A DNA stretch of 41,172 bases, from NCBI GenBank assembly GCA_017881315.1, contig JADGRB010000010.1, positions 1-41,172 of the forward strand, written 5' to 3'. The notes under the pieces are model-generated. The model had not been told where the DNA came from, did not search any database, and saw only the letters and a program-made list of their open reading frames with translations. Source of the stretch: Pseudomonadota bacterium (GTDB lineage Bacteria > Myxococcota_A > Polyangia > Fen-1088). Shown here piece by piece: positions 34,204-41,172 of the stretch. Numbering within the stretch: position 1 is the stretch's first letter; every line of letters begins with the position of its first letter. Made by a program: the position numbers and the translations under genes.

Positions 34204-36048
34204 TTACGTCGGCTCGGGCTCGGAGCGCGGCGTATCCGTGCCGCCAGCAGGCGCGCCGCCCACAGACGCGCCGCCCGCGGGCGCGCCGCCCGCAGACGCG
34301 CCGGCCGCGCTCGCCGCCGCTTCGCTATGTCGCTCGGCCTCGGAGTCGGCCAGCGACTCCGGATCGATCGCCCCCGCCTCGTCCTCGGCCAGCATCGCCT
34401 CGACCTCCGAGGGTGGACCGAGCTGCCGCCGGCGCCGGCGCCGACGCTTCGACGAGGAGGGCCCGTCCTTGTCCTCGCGCGCCGCGCCGGCCACCTCCGA
34501 CTTCTCGATGGGCGCCTTGTCGTTCGGCGAGCGGATCTCGAAATCCTCGACGTGAAACGAGCCGCGCGCCTTGATCACGATCCGCTTCTGGAGGCGCTTC
34601 TCCATCTCCTCCAGAAACGCTCGATCGGTCGACTGCAGGACCTGCGCGACGTCCGGGTGAACCTCGACCAGCACCGTGTCGCCCTCGACCAGGTCGCCCT
34701 GGCGACGCAGCTCGCGCAGCAGCTCGTAGGTGACCGTGCGCCGCGACTTGGTGTAGCCCTTCCCCTCGCAGGAGGTGCAGGGCTCCGTCAGCGTGTGCAG
34801 CAGCGACTCGCGCGTCCGCTTGCGCGTCATCTCGATGAGCCCCAGCTCCGAGATACGGGTGACCGCCGCCTTCGACCGGTCCTTGCGCAGGTATTCGTTG
34901 AACGCCCGGGTGACCTTCTCCCGGTTGTGCGGTCGGTCCATGTCGATGAAGTCGACCACGATCATCCCGCCGATCGACCGGATGCGGAGCTGCTCGGCCA
35001 CCTCGCGGGAGGCCTCCATGTTGGTCTTGGTGATGGTGTCTTCGAGGCTCGACTTGCCCACGAAGCGCCCCGTGTTGACGTCGATGGCCGTCAGCGCCTC
35101 CATCTCGTCGACGATCAGGTAGCCGCCCGACTTGAGCCACACCTTGCGCTCGAGCGCCCGATCGATCTCGATCTCGATCCCGTAACCATCGAAGATCGGA
35201 TCGTTGCCTTCGTAAAGCTCGATGTTGCCGGCGAAGTCGGGCATGAGCGCGGCGATGAACTTCTTGACCCGGTCGTACTCGGCGCGCGAGTCGATGATCA
35301 GCTTCTCGACATCGGCGGTGAAGAGATCCCGCACCGTGCGCAGCAGCAGATCCAGATCGTTGTAGATGAGCGCGGGACAACGGCTCCCCTCGGCGCGCCG
35401 GACCACCTCGTTCCAGAGCTTGATGAGGAACTCCATGTCGCTCTTGAGCTCGCGGTCGGAGATCCCCTCGGCCACCGTGCGCACGACGAAGCCCGAGCCG
35501 GCCGGGCGCATCGAATCGACGACCTCGCGCAGCCGCCGCCGCTCCTTGTCCGATCCGATCCGGCGGGAGATCCCGACGTGGTCGACGGTCGGCATGAAGA
35601 CCAGGTGGCGCCCCGGCAGCGAGACGTAGCGGGTGACCCGGGCGCCCTTGGTGCTGATCGGCTCCTTGGTGACCTGGACGACGATCTCCTGGCCCTCCTT
35701 GAGCAGGTCCTCGATGCGCGCACCGGCCCCGACCCGGGCCGCGTCCGCCGCCTCCTCGTCCTCGTCGTCGGGGCGCGTGCCCGCGTCGGGCGTCAACAGG
35801 CGCTTGAGATCGTCGGGCGTGCCGCGCACGTCCGAGACGTGGAGGTAGGCGCTCTTCTCGAGGCCAATATTGACGAAGGCGGCCTGCATCCCGGGGAGCA
35901 CCCGCTCGACCCGTCCCTTGTAGATATTTCCGGCGATCCCACGCTCGCGCTTGCGCTCGATGTAGAGCTCACCCAGATAGCCGTCCTCGACGAGAGCCAC
36001 CCGGGTCTCGGGGCCGTCCGCGTTGATGACGATCAGGCTATCGGCCAT
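34204..36048 (-). CDS. rne: Ribonuclease E/G family endoribonuclease
   Basis: 614 aa; cleaves single-stranded RNA in mRNA decay and rRNA maturation. N-terminal S1 domain (GNIYKGRVERVLPGMQAAFVNIGLEKSAYLHVSD), a variable insertion (about residues 87-104), 5'-sensor and DNase I-like regions follow. The catalytic Asp pair is D323 (DVNTGRFVG) and D366 (VVDFIDM). The zinc link is C424/C427 (PCTSCEGKG). Beyond about residue 520 comes an Arg run and an Ala/Gly/Ser/Pro tail. The tail is much shorter than in E. coli RNase E and may serve as RNA- or membrane-binding scaffold. ATG 36048 starts MADSLIVINA; no Shine-Dalgarno is seen. Upstream is a 385-bp structured interval. Confidence 0.95.
   Translation of the reverse strand: MADSLIVINADGPETRVALVEDGYLGELYIERKRERGIAGNIYKGRVERVLPGMQAAFVNIGLEKSAYLHVSDVRGTPDDLKRLLTPDAGTRPDDEDEEAADAARVGAGARIEDLLKEGQEIVVQVTKEPISTKGARVTRYVSLPGRHLVFMPTVDHVGISRRIGSDKERRRLREVVDSMRPAGSGFVVRTVAEGISDRELKSDMEFLIKLWNEVVRRAEGSRCPALIYNDLDLLLRTVRDLFTADVEKLIIDSRAEYDRVKKFIAALMPDFAGNIELYEGNDPIFDGYGIEIEIDRALERKVWLKSGGYLIVDEMEALTAIDVNTGRFVGKSSLEDTITKTNMEASREVAEQLRIRSIGGMIVVDFIDMDRPHNREKVTRAFNEYLRKDRSKAAVTRISELGLIEMTRKRTRESLLHTLTEPCTSCEGKGYTKSRRTVTYELLRELRRQGDLVEGDTVLVEVHPDVAQVLQSTDRAFLEEMEKRLQKRIVIKARGSFHVEDFEIRSPNDKAPIEKSEVAGAAREDKDGPSSSKRRRRRRRQLGPPSEVEAMLAEDEAGAIDPESLADSEAERHSEAAASAAGASAGGAPAGGASVGGAPAGGTDTPRSEPEPT
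34248..34307. repeat. Four tandem 15-bp repeats in the rne 3' end
   Basis: Units of the form CAGACGCGCCGCCCG occur four times with few changes, encoding the GGAPAGGASVGG-like low-complexity tail of RNase E. The period keeps the reading frame. Confidence 0.8.
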
Positions 36049-36433
36049 ACGCGATCAGGCTAAGAACGGAGCCGTGTGCATGGGAGGCACAGGCTGACGC
36101 AAATGTCAGGGTTCATCGCGAAACTTGGAGAGGGGAAACGAGGCTGTAACATGAACCTGCCGGCAAATCAATGAGTTCGGCAGGCGGCCCCCCTTCGGCA
36201 CACCCCTTGCTCAGTCTGTGAACCGGAAGCATCGGACCCAGCCTCCGGGCTTGGTTCGGGCTCCCCTCCTCCCTCACACCGACGGAAGTCGGTGTGATCT
36301 TAGATTGACGGTTCCGGGGTTTACCCGTACCTCGGCCCGGAGCCGCTTACCCTATCTTTCTGGCCTCACCTAGCCTTCTTAGCCGCTTCGTTCCGCCTAT
36401 GGACCCCCGCCCGGACATCCGAGCGGGGGTCAT
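36049..36433. other. Long non-coding interval between rne and cdsA
   Basis: 385 bp with no supported protein gene on either strand. It holds the structured RNA candidate described next, preceded (36075-36109) by two small hairpins, TGTGC/GCACA and CTGAC/GTCAG. Both flanking genes are on the minus strand, so on that strand this is the rne 5' leader or promoter region. Confidence 0.85.
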
Positions 36434-36439
36434 TTATTT
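36127..36439 (+). ncRNA. Candidate structured non-coding RNA of unknown class
   Basis: Plus-strand folding gives nested helices. A closing stem GGAGAGGGGA (36127-36136) pairs with 36262-36272 with one bulge. Inside it are a hairpin 36156-36163/36177-36184, a stem near 36193-36198/36223-36229, and 36233-36243/36248-36258 capped by C(UCCG)G. Outside it are 36275-36283/36288-36296 capped by C(GGAA)G and 36309-36318/36336-36345. Several stems use G-U pairs that would be A-C mismatches on the minus strand, and both tetraloops are of stable classes only in plus sense. A plus-strand terminator closes the unit. No promoter was recognised and no known RNA motif (RNase P, SRP, tmRNA) fits. Alternative: structured leader of rne on the minus strand. 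Confidence 0.45.
36402..36439 (+). terminator. Intrinsic terminator, plus strand
   Basis: GACCCCCGC (36402-36410) pairs with GCGGGGGTC (36423-36431), with an inner CGGA/TCCG helix, followed by ATTTATTT. On the minus strand there is no U-tract after the stem, so it serves plus-strand transcription, although no plus-strand CDS lies upstream. It abuts the stop codon of cdsA. Confidence 0.75.
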
Positions 36440-37237
36440 CAGGTGAACGACGTAGAGGTAGGTCCAGGCGGCGACGAAGAGAAGCGCGTCGATGCGGTCG
36501 AGCATCCCGCCGTGCCCGGGGATGAGCCGGCCCGAGTCCTTGACCCCCGCCGACCGCTTGATGAGCGATTCGACCAGGTCGCCGATCGGCCCGAGCACGC
36601 TGGCCGGTAGCGCGATCAGCAGGCAGTCGCCCACCGTCAGCCAGGGCGACAGGGTGGCGCGCACCACGAACATGATGAGCAGCGCAGCGGCCATGCCACC
36701 CAGCCCCCCCTCGACGGTCTTGGCGGGTGAGACGGCCGGATAGAGCTTGTGTCGGCCCAGGGACCGCCCGGCAAAGTAGGCGCCCGCATCGTTCCCGAAG
36801 GTCACCGCCACGGCGAGCAGAACCCAGGCTCGCCCGCGCGGTGCGTCGCGCTGGAGAATCGCCAGCGGCGCCGCCAGCCCGCCGATGTAGAACACGCCGA
36901 ACGTCGCCAGACCCAGGCGAGCGCCCGCGGCCGGGATCTCGCCCGGACTGATGAGGACCAGGGTCGTCGTCGCCATCAGGGCCACCAGGCCCCATACCAG
37001 CGCCTGTCCGGGCGCCAGGTAGAGCGCCGCCGTGAAACCGGCCCCCACCGCCACCACCGCCACCCGTAACCGTGGCGAAGCGGCGGGCAGCGCGATCGTC
37101 GTGTACTCGATCAGGGCCAGCGCGGCCACCAGCACCACCAACGCACCGAACCCGAGGGGCTGGTGCCAGAGCACCAGCGCGCCCAGCAGCGGCAGGAGGA
37201 TCAGAGCCGACAGCGCGCGCAGCGCGAGGTTGGACAT
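36434..37237 (-). CDS. cdsA: Phosphatidate cytidylyltransferase
   Basis: 267-aa inner-membrane enzyme making CDP-diacylglycerol from phosphatidate and CTP, the branch point of phospholipid synthesis. Roughly eight hydrophobic helices are visible. The C-terminal signature SLIKRSAGVKDSGRLIPGHGGMLDRIDAL matches the CdsA pattern in full, including KD and HGGxLDRxD. ATG 37237 is 26 bp after the uppS stop, the classical uppS-cdsA pairing. The stop lies beside a terminator hairpin oriented for the other strand. Confidence 0.96.
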   Translation of the reverse strand: MSNLALRALSALILLPLLGALVLWHQPLGFGALVVLVAALALIEYTTIALPAASPRLRVAVVAVGAGFTAALYLAPGQALVWGLVALMATTTLVLISPGEIPAAGARLGLATFGVFYIGGLAAPLAILQRDAPRGRAWVLLAVAVTFGNDAGAYFAGRSLGRHKLYPAVSPAKTVEGGLGGMAAALLIMFVVRATLSPWLTVGDCLLIALPASVLGPIGDLVESLIKRSAGVKDSGRLIPGHGGMLDRIDALLFVAAWTYLYVVHLK

Positions 37238-37263
37238 GCCGCCAATCCGAGTCTAGCCCGAGT

Positions 37264-37998
37264 CTAGCCCGCGCTGCGAATCTGCTCGCGCGTGCGACCG
37301 AAACGTCGCTCGCGCCCCCGGAACGACTCGAGCGCGGCATAGAGCTCGGCCTTGCCGAAGGCGGGCCAGTACGTCTCCGTGAAATAGAGCTCGGCGTAGG
37401 CCGCCTCCCAGAGCAGGAAGTTCGAGAGTCGCTCCTCGCCGGAGGTGCGGACCAGGAGATCGAGCTGGGGAAGGCCGCCGGTCTGCAGCGAAGCGCCGAA
37501 CTTCTCCTCGTCGATCTGGGCGGGATTGATCTCACCGCGCGCGGTCGCTTCGGCCAGCGCGCGCGCCGCGGCGACGATCGACTCGCGGCCCCCGTAGGAG
37601 AGCGCCAGGCAGAGCGTCATGCCGCCGTTGCCGGCCGAGTCGGCCATCAGCGCGTCCAGCGGATCCTTGGCATACGGGGGCAGCCGCTCCACCTCGCCGA
37701 TCGCGATGAGGCGGATGTCGTTGTCCATGATCTCGCTGCGCTCCTCGACGACGTAGTCGCGCAGCAGTTGCATGAGCGTCGCGACCTCTTCGGGTGGACG
37801 CTGCCAGTTCTGCGCCGAGAAGGCATAAAGGGTGAGCGCGCGCAGACCCGTCTCGCGCGCCGCGCGAACGATTTCGCGGACGGCCTTCGCCCCCTCGCGG
37901 TGCCCTTCCACGCGCGGCAGACCATGCTCCTGCGCCCAACGGCCATTGCCGTCCATGATGATCGCCAGGTGGCGGGGGAGCTTGCTGGGATCGAGCAT
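37264..37998 (-). CDS. uppS: Undecaprenyl diphosphate synthase (isoprenyl transferase)
   Basis: 244 aa as called; condenses isopentenyl units onto farnesyl diphosphate to make the C55 carrier for peptidoglycan and polysaccharide. Motifs visible are HLAIIMDGNGRWAQEHGLPRVEGHREGAKAVR (catalytic Asp in MDGNGRW), TLYAFSAQNWQRP, and near the C-terminus DLLVRTSGEERLSNFLLWEAAYAELYFTETYWPAF. ATG 37998 was preferred because GGAAA precedes it and the family starts about ten residues before HLAIIMDG; ATG 38019 and further upstream starts add up to 32 residues. cdsA follows. Confidence 0.95.
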   Translation of the reverse strand: MLDPSKLPRHLAIIMDGNGRWAQEHGLPRVEGHREGAKAVREIVRAARETGLRALTLYAFSAQNWQRPPEEVATLMQLLRDYVVEERSEIMDNDIRLIAIGEVERLPPYAKDPLDALMADSAGNGGMTLCLALSYGGRESIVAAARALAEATARGEINPAQIDEEKFGASLQTGGLPQLDLLVRTSGEERLSNFLLWEAAYAELYFTETYWPAFGKAELYAALESFRGRERRFGRTREQIRSAG

Positions 37999-38129
37999 CC
38001 GGCGCGTTTCCGGTACCATACCAGGGGGGGATTGTCGAATGGCGCCGCCGATTTGTCGATGGGAAAGGGATCGACTAACCTTTCCGCCATGCACAGGGAG
38101 ACCGAGACGGTGAGCAAGAGCGCCGAGTC

Positions 38130-38534
38130 ATGAAGAGCGCCGAGGACGTGGAGTCCTACCTGATGCGGATGGGCGTGGCGTACGAGACCGTCAAACCCGG
38201 TATCTGGCTGCTCCAGATCGGCGGTCCCCGGCTGGCGGTCTCCATCGCCGGCCAGGTGGTGGCGTTCCGCCTCAAGATGGCCGACCTGCCGCCCACCGGC
38301 CGCGAGGAGCTGTATCGGGCGCTGCTCACCCTCAACACCAACGAGATGGTGCACGGGGCGTTCGGGCTGGAAGGGGACGCGGTGGTGATCGTGCACGCCC
38401 TCGACCTCGAGAACCTCGACCTCTCCGAGTTCCAGGCGGTGATCGACGACATGTCGATGGCCGCCGCCAAACATCAACCGAACCTCGCGCGTCTGCTGGG
38501 CGGACAGCCCAGCGGCGCCAGCGCCCACGTCTAG
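38130..38534 (+). CDS. YbjN-domain protein
   Basis: 134 aa. The fold resembles YbjN and type III secretion chaperones: an N-terminal helix (SAEDVESYLMRMGVAYE), a beta sheet (GIWLLQIGGPRLAVSIAGQVVAFRLKM), then LYRALLTLNTNEMVHGAFGLEGDAVVIVHALDLENLDLSEFQAVIDDMSMAA, very typical of the family. Biochemical function unknown; such proteins probably bind partner proteins. It precedes the PspA gene by 9 bp and likely shares its transcript, which hints at an envelope-stress role. Confidence 0.82.
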   Translation: MKSAEDVESYLMRMGVAYETVKPGIWLLQIGGPRLAVSIAGQVVAFRLKMADLPPTGREELYRALLTLNTNEMVHGAFGLEGDAVVIVHALDLENLDLSEFQAVIDDMSMAAAKHQPNLARLLGGQPSGASAHV

Positions 38535-38543
38535 GACATCACC

Positions 38544-39287
38544 ATGGGAATCTTCTCCAGGCTGGGAACGCTCATCAAGTCCAACCTCAACGATCTGATC
38601 AGCAAGGCGGAAGACCCGCAGAAGATGCTGAATCAGATCGTCGTCGAGATGCAGAACCAGCTCCTGACGGCCAAGCAGCAGGTGGCGACCTCGATCGCGG
38701 ACGAAAAGCAGCTCAAGAAGCGCTGGGACGAGCAGATCGACCTGTCCAAGGAATGGGAGCGCAAGGCGATGCTTGCGGTCCGCGCCGGCGACGACGGTCT
38801 GGCCAAAGAGGCGCTGGTCCGCCAGGCCGAGCACGACAAGATGCAGGGTGAGTTCGGAAAGCAGTGGCAGCTTCAGAAGGACGCGGTCGAAAAACTGAAG
38901 GATCAACTGCGGACGCTGAACGACAAGATCGAAGAGGCGAAACGCAAAAAGAACATCCTCATCGCCCGCCAGAAACGGGCCGAGGCGCAGAAGGCGATTC
39001 AGGACACCATGCGCGGGCTGGCGGACAACAGCGCCTTCGACACCTTCGAGCGAATGAACCAGAAGGTCGACCAGATCGAGGCCGAGTCGGAAGCGGCGAC
39101 CGAGCTGGGCGGGGAGCTGGCCGGGGACACCCTGCAGCAGAAATTCAAGAAGCTGGAGGGGGGAACCGGCAGCGATCTGGCGCTCGCCGAGCTGAAGGCG
39201 AAGATGGGCCTCGGCCCCATGCCGGAACGGCCGGCCCTCCCGAGCGCCCCCGCCGAAGCGGGCTCCGAGCCGCCCGACTCCAAGTAA
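38544..39287 (+). CDS. PspA/IM30-family phage-shock / membrane-maintenance protein
   Basis: 247 aa, mostly alpha-helical coiled coil. Start MGIFSRLGTLIKSNLNDLISKAEDPQKMLNQIVVEMQNQL is the diagnostic amphipathic N-terminal helix and first coiled-coil segment of PspA; long Glu/Lys-rich helices follow (about residues 45-170), then a Pro-rich tail. The family forms ESCRT-III-like rods on the inner membrane and stabilises it under stress. Cotranscribed with a YbjN-like gene. No psp operon regulator (PspF) is present. Confidence 0.93.
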   Translation: MGIFSRLGTLIKSNLNDLISKAEDPQKMLNQIVVEMQNQLLTAKQQVATSIADEKQLKKRWDEQIDLSKEWERKAMLAVRAGDDGLAKEALVRQAEHDKMQGEFGKQWQLQKDAVEKLKDQLRTLNDKIEEAKRKKNILIARQKRAEAQKAIQDTMRGLADNSAFDTFERMNQKVDQIEAESEAATELGGELAGDTLQQKFKKLEGGTGSDLALAELKAKMGLGPMPERPALPSAPAEAGSEPPDSK

Positions 39288-39299
39288 AAATTTCGCCCA

Positions 39300-39329
39300 T
39301 TGCCGTACATGTAGAAACGCTGCTATACG
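39300..39329 (+). promoter_or_regulatory. Sigma-70-type promoter of the 71-aa protein gene
   Basis: TTGCCG (39300-39305), 18-bp spacer, TATACG (39324-39329). The leader that follows contains AGTCCC (39332-39337) and GGGACT (39358-39363), which can close a stem just before the ribosome-site region. Confidence 0.5.
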
Positions 39330-39373
39330 AATAGTCCCGAAATTAGAAGAGCCCGAAGGGACTAAAAAGACCG

Positions 39374-39589
39374 ATGGCACAACATCAGAACCACACAACG
39401 ACGCGATTCAACGGTGTGAAGGTTTTCTCCGCCACGATGGCGCAGGAGCGAGAGAACCTGGGTGAGAAGGTGACGGCTTGGATCCGCGAGCACCAGCAGT
39501 GCCAGGTCGTCGACACGATCGTGACCCAGTCCTCGGACGAGGCCTTCCACTGCCTCGCCATCACCGTCTTCTGGTGGGAAGATAAATAG
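39374..39589 (+). CDS. Small protein of unknown function (71 aa)
   Basis: MAQHQNHTTTRFNGVKVFSATMAQERENLGEKV... A His/Thr-rich N-terminus is followed by a compact alpha/beta unit: KVFSATMAQERENLGEKVTAWIREH (helix), CQVVDTIVTQSSDEAFHCLAITVFWWE (strands). Two Cys residues lie 15 positions apart (QCQ and FHC). Strong codon pattern, its own promoter and a clean stop argue that it is real. I do not recognise a named family; the VVDTIVTQSSDEAFHCLAITVFWWE end looks well-ordered and conserved in style. It stands alone between pspA and the FIST gene. Confidence 0.75.
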   Translation: MAQHQNHTTTRFNGVKVFSATMAQERENLGEKVTAWIREHQQCQVVDTIVTQSSDEAFHCLAITVFWWEDK

Positions 39590-39590
39590 C

Positions 39591-39631
39591 GCTCGCTTCG
39601 CGAGCTTCGCGGGAGGGGCTCCGCCCCTCCC
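39591..39631. terminator. Twin hairpins after the 71-aa gene
   Basis: GCTCGC-TTC-GCGAGC (39591-39605) and GGGAGGGG-N5-CCCCTCCC (39611-39631), directly after the stop codon. No U-tract follows. They probably terminate or stabilise the short mRNA. The rest of the gap to 39730 shows nothing else. Confidence 0.5.
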
Positions 39632-39730
39632 ACGGACCCACCCCGGAAGCGCGACGAGAGCCGAAGCCGGATCTGGCTCGGCACTTAAGTCTCCGGTGGG
39701 CAGAGCCCACCTTCGATCCTCGAAGAGTTC

Positions 39731-40900
39731 CTAGCCGGCCAGGAGCAGGACGCCGGTGAGCATGTGGATGCGGGGGCGTCCGCAGGTGGGGGCGATCTCG
39801 AACGAGCTCTGGATGCCGGCGAGCGGCAGCGGCCCGAAGCGTCGCTGGATCAGCTCCGGGTCGAGCCCGGGCTGACCGTAGAGATCGCTGCCGCGGCCGG
39901 CGCAATTGAAGTAGACGCCGAACTTGGGCACCGAGTCCTGGCGGGCCTCGGCCTGCTCCTCGAGCATGGCCTTCATGTCCTCGCGCGCACCGATCGCGTC
40001 GCGCATGGTGAAGCAGATGGTCTGGCCGGCGCGCACCGGCTCGGCGACCGCCAGGGCCGGGTGATCGCTCTCGGCGATCGCGAACGGCCGCACGACATAG
40101 TCCGACCGCCCGCCGGCCCCCAGCTCGCTGATGCCCGCCAGCAGATGCTTCGCCATCTGCCGCAACCCCGGGTGCCGCGGGTTGGAGAGCGCCCGCTCGA
40201 GCGCCTCGACCGCGGGGCGCCCCTCGATCTCGAGGATGAGGTTTCCCTCGGCCGCCGTGATGGTGAGCGGCTCGCCGAGGGCCTGACAACCTTGGGTCAT
40301 CCCCAGGCTCGGGTGCAGCTCGCGCGGAATCACCAGCGCGACGCACGCGTCGGCCTGCGCGGCGTCCTGCCAGAAGACCCGGCAACCGGATTCGCCCCCG
40401 GACGCGCCCGCGCCGGTGATGATCAGATCGGGCGCCACGTCGGCGATCCCGGCGACGAAGTCGGTCGCGTCCAGCTCGGCGGGATCCACCAGCACGGCGA
40501 CCGCCGCGCCCGTCGCATTTCCGCCGAGCGCGGCCAGCGCCTCGCGCCCCAGGCGGGCGCCGGCGATGCGCGGCTCGGCGCGCACGCCCGGGATGAAGAG
40601 GGGCGTGGGCAGCGGCTGCCCTCCGAGCACGAGGACAGCCACCGCCGTGGCGTTCTCGACCTCTTCGGCCCCGGTCAAGACGCCGGTCGCCGAGCAACCG
40701 ACGATCATGGCGCCCGGAATCGTCCGGCGCACCGCCGAGAGGACGCCGCTGTATTCGTCGTCGTCGTGGCGGGTTCCCGAGAACACGATCGCGATTTCGA
40801 CGGGCTCCGGCCCGGCGGCCACCAGCGCACGGTGCGCCGCGAGACCAGCCGCCGTGAAGCCATCCGGATTGATGGCCACACCCACTCCGGCAGAGGTCAT
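39731..40900 (-). CDS. FIST-domain sensory protein (FIST N and FIST C)
   Basis: 389 aa. An N-terminal FIST domain (EPVEIAIVFSGTRHDDDEYSGVLSAVRRTIPGAMIVGCSATGVLTGAEEVENATAVAVLVLGG; GAGASGGESGCRVFWQ) is followed by a FIST C domain (QGCQALGEPLTITAAEGNLILEIEGRPAVEALERAL; SSFEIAPTCGRPRIHMLTGVLLLAG; CAGRGSDLYGQPG). FIST proteins are thought to bind small ligands such as amino acids and feed F-box or sensory systems. ATG 40900 has an AGAGGGGG ribosome site. No transmembrane segment or output domain is attached. Divergent from the tmRNA gene, 54 bp away. Confidence 0.9.
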   Translation of the reverse strand: MTSAGVGVAINPDGFTAAGLAAHRALVAAGPEPVEIAIVFSGTRHDDDEYSGVLSAVRRTIPGAMIVGCSATGVLTGAEEVENATAVAVLVLGGQPLPTPLFIPGVRAEPRIAGARLGREALAALGGNATGAAVAVLVDPAELDATDFVAGIADVAPDLIITGAGASGGESGCRVFWQDAAQADACVALVIPRELHPSLGMTQGCQALGEPLTITAAEGNLILEIEGRPAVEALERALSNPRHPGLRQMAKHLLAGISELGAGGRSDYVVRPFAIAESDHPALAVAEPVRAGQTICFTMRDAIGAREDMKAMLEEQAEARQDSVPKFGVYFNCAGRGSDLYGQPGLDPELIQRRFGPLPLAGIQSSFEIAPTCGRPRIHMLTGVLLLAG

Positions 40901-40924
40901 GCCCCCTCTTACTTGGGCTTCCGC

Positions 40925-40930
40925 TATACT
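40925..40930 (+). promoter_or_regulatory. -10 element of the tmRNA gene
   Basis: TATACT, 25 bp before the mature tmRNA 5' end. No clear -35 partner is seen at normal spacing, so the full promoter is uncertain. Confidence 0.4.
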
Positions 40931-40954
40931 GCAAGCGGTCCCGAAAATGGATTC

Positions 40955-41172
40955 GGGGGCGAAACGGTTTCGACGGGGGTTTGCAAAGTTCGAGTCGCGT
41001 GCCGAGGCGCCCGAGGCCTCGTAAAAACGGGCAAAAAAAACAACAGCGAACGACAACGCGTTCGCTCTCGCCGCCTAAACAGCGGACGGGACCGTGAACC
41101 AGGGAGCCGCCCGCGGCCCTGGGGATCGGCCATTTAGCGGGCTAGGTTGCCGTGCAACGCCTTCGGGCACGG
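40955..41172 (+). ncRNA. ssrA: Transfer-messenger RNA (tmRNA), 5' part; 3' end beyond window
   Basis: The 5' end GGGGGCGAAACGGTTTCGACGGGG is the hallmark tmRNA start (acceptor strand and D-like arm). The tag reading frame follows at 41046-41078. Downstream, GCGGACGGGACCGTGAACC and GGGAGCCGC...GCGGCCCT show pseudoknot-like pairing. tmRNAs are about 350-400 nt, so about 218 nt are shown here. tmRNA with SmpB frees ribosomes stalled on broken mRNAs and tags the products for proteolysis. Recognised from known family features, not by search. Confidence 0.95.
41046..41078 (+). other. tmRNA proteolysis-tag reading frame (ANDNAFALAA)
   Basis: GCG AAC GAC AAC GCG TTC GCT CTC GCC GCC TAA reads ANDNAFALAA-stop. 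The tag start is the GCG resume codon after AACAACA. The C-terminal ALAA is the protease-recognition end common to bacterial tags. Confidence 0.9.

Noticed and set aside
36127-36272. 6S RNA on the minus strand (GTTACAGCCT is shared with the end of E. coli 6S)
   Set aside because: The internal loop would be strongly asymmetric and the tetraloops and G-U pairs favour the plus strand. A ten-base match is not enough.
36305-36333. Promoter TTGACG-17-TACCTC inside the structured region
   Set aside because: The -10 matches in only three of six bases and lies within a helix; not convincing.
36049-36433. RNase P RNA or SRP RNA
   Set aside because: The conserved ACAGAAA and GGAAAGTCC-type elements of RNase P and the SRP GGAAGGAAGCA element are absent on both strands.

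Overview
This is a high-GC (roughly two-thirds G+C), gene-dense bacterial chromosome segment. It looks like Myxococcota (former Deltaproteobacteria). The evidence is a membrane-anchored Ser/Thr kinase with an HRDISPEN catalytic loop, lipoproteins with Asp-Ala-Gly linkers, an Oar-type TonB-dependent receptor with its own TonB/ExbB/ExbD/ExbD set, a PilZ protein, a 71-aa orphan protein, and many GTG starts. This placement is inferred from gene content alone.

Layout. (1) 1-4849: an RND efflux pump (HAE1 type) and its periplasmic adaptor on the minus strand, divergent from a MarR regulator, with candidate operators between them. (2) 5008-9556: an outer-membrane barrel protein, a secreted cupredoxin and a transmembrane Ser/Thr kinase, tightly packed on the plus strand. 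(3) 9581-12330: a ZIP metal transporter, folK, a UDP-glucuronate decarboxylase-type epimerase and a PilZ protein. (4) 12391-21467: a secreted protein, TPR lipoprotein, TonB, ExbB, two ExbD, an Ig-like lipoprotein and an Oar-like receptor, which look like one dedicated TonB system. (5) 21689-26017: comM, recA, serS and an IHF/HU-family gene. (6) 26076-31748: cysS with an unknown membrane protein (minus strand), then a lipoprotein, xseA and aroE (plus strand). (7) 31786-38019, minus strand: uppS, cdsA, a 385-bp non-coding interval, then rne, a low-molecular-weight phosphatase, a fructosamine-kinase homologue and an aldo/keto reductase. (8) 38130-41172: a YbjN-like protein, a PspA/IM30 protein, a 71-aa protein with its own promoter, a FIST-domain sensor (minus strand) and the 5' part of tmRNA, which runs off the window.

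Two places stand out. The rne-distal genes (phosphatase, fructosamine-kinase homologue, aldo/keto reductase) contain what would be needed to strip ketoamine sugar adducts from proteins and reduce the released deoxyosone, so they read as a protein-deglycation operon. The 385-bp interval between cdsA and rne folds, on the plus strand, into a series of helices including a C(GGAA)G and a C(UCCG)G tetraloop. It ends in a plus-strand intrinsic terminator although no plus-strand protein gene lies there. I cannot match it to a known RNA class. Short-period tandem repeats (unit GGTCRGAA) occur next to two unrelated genes 14 kb apart and may be a genome-wide family.
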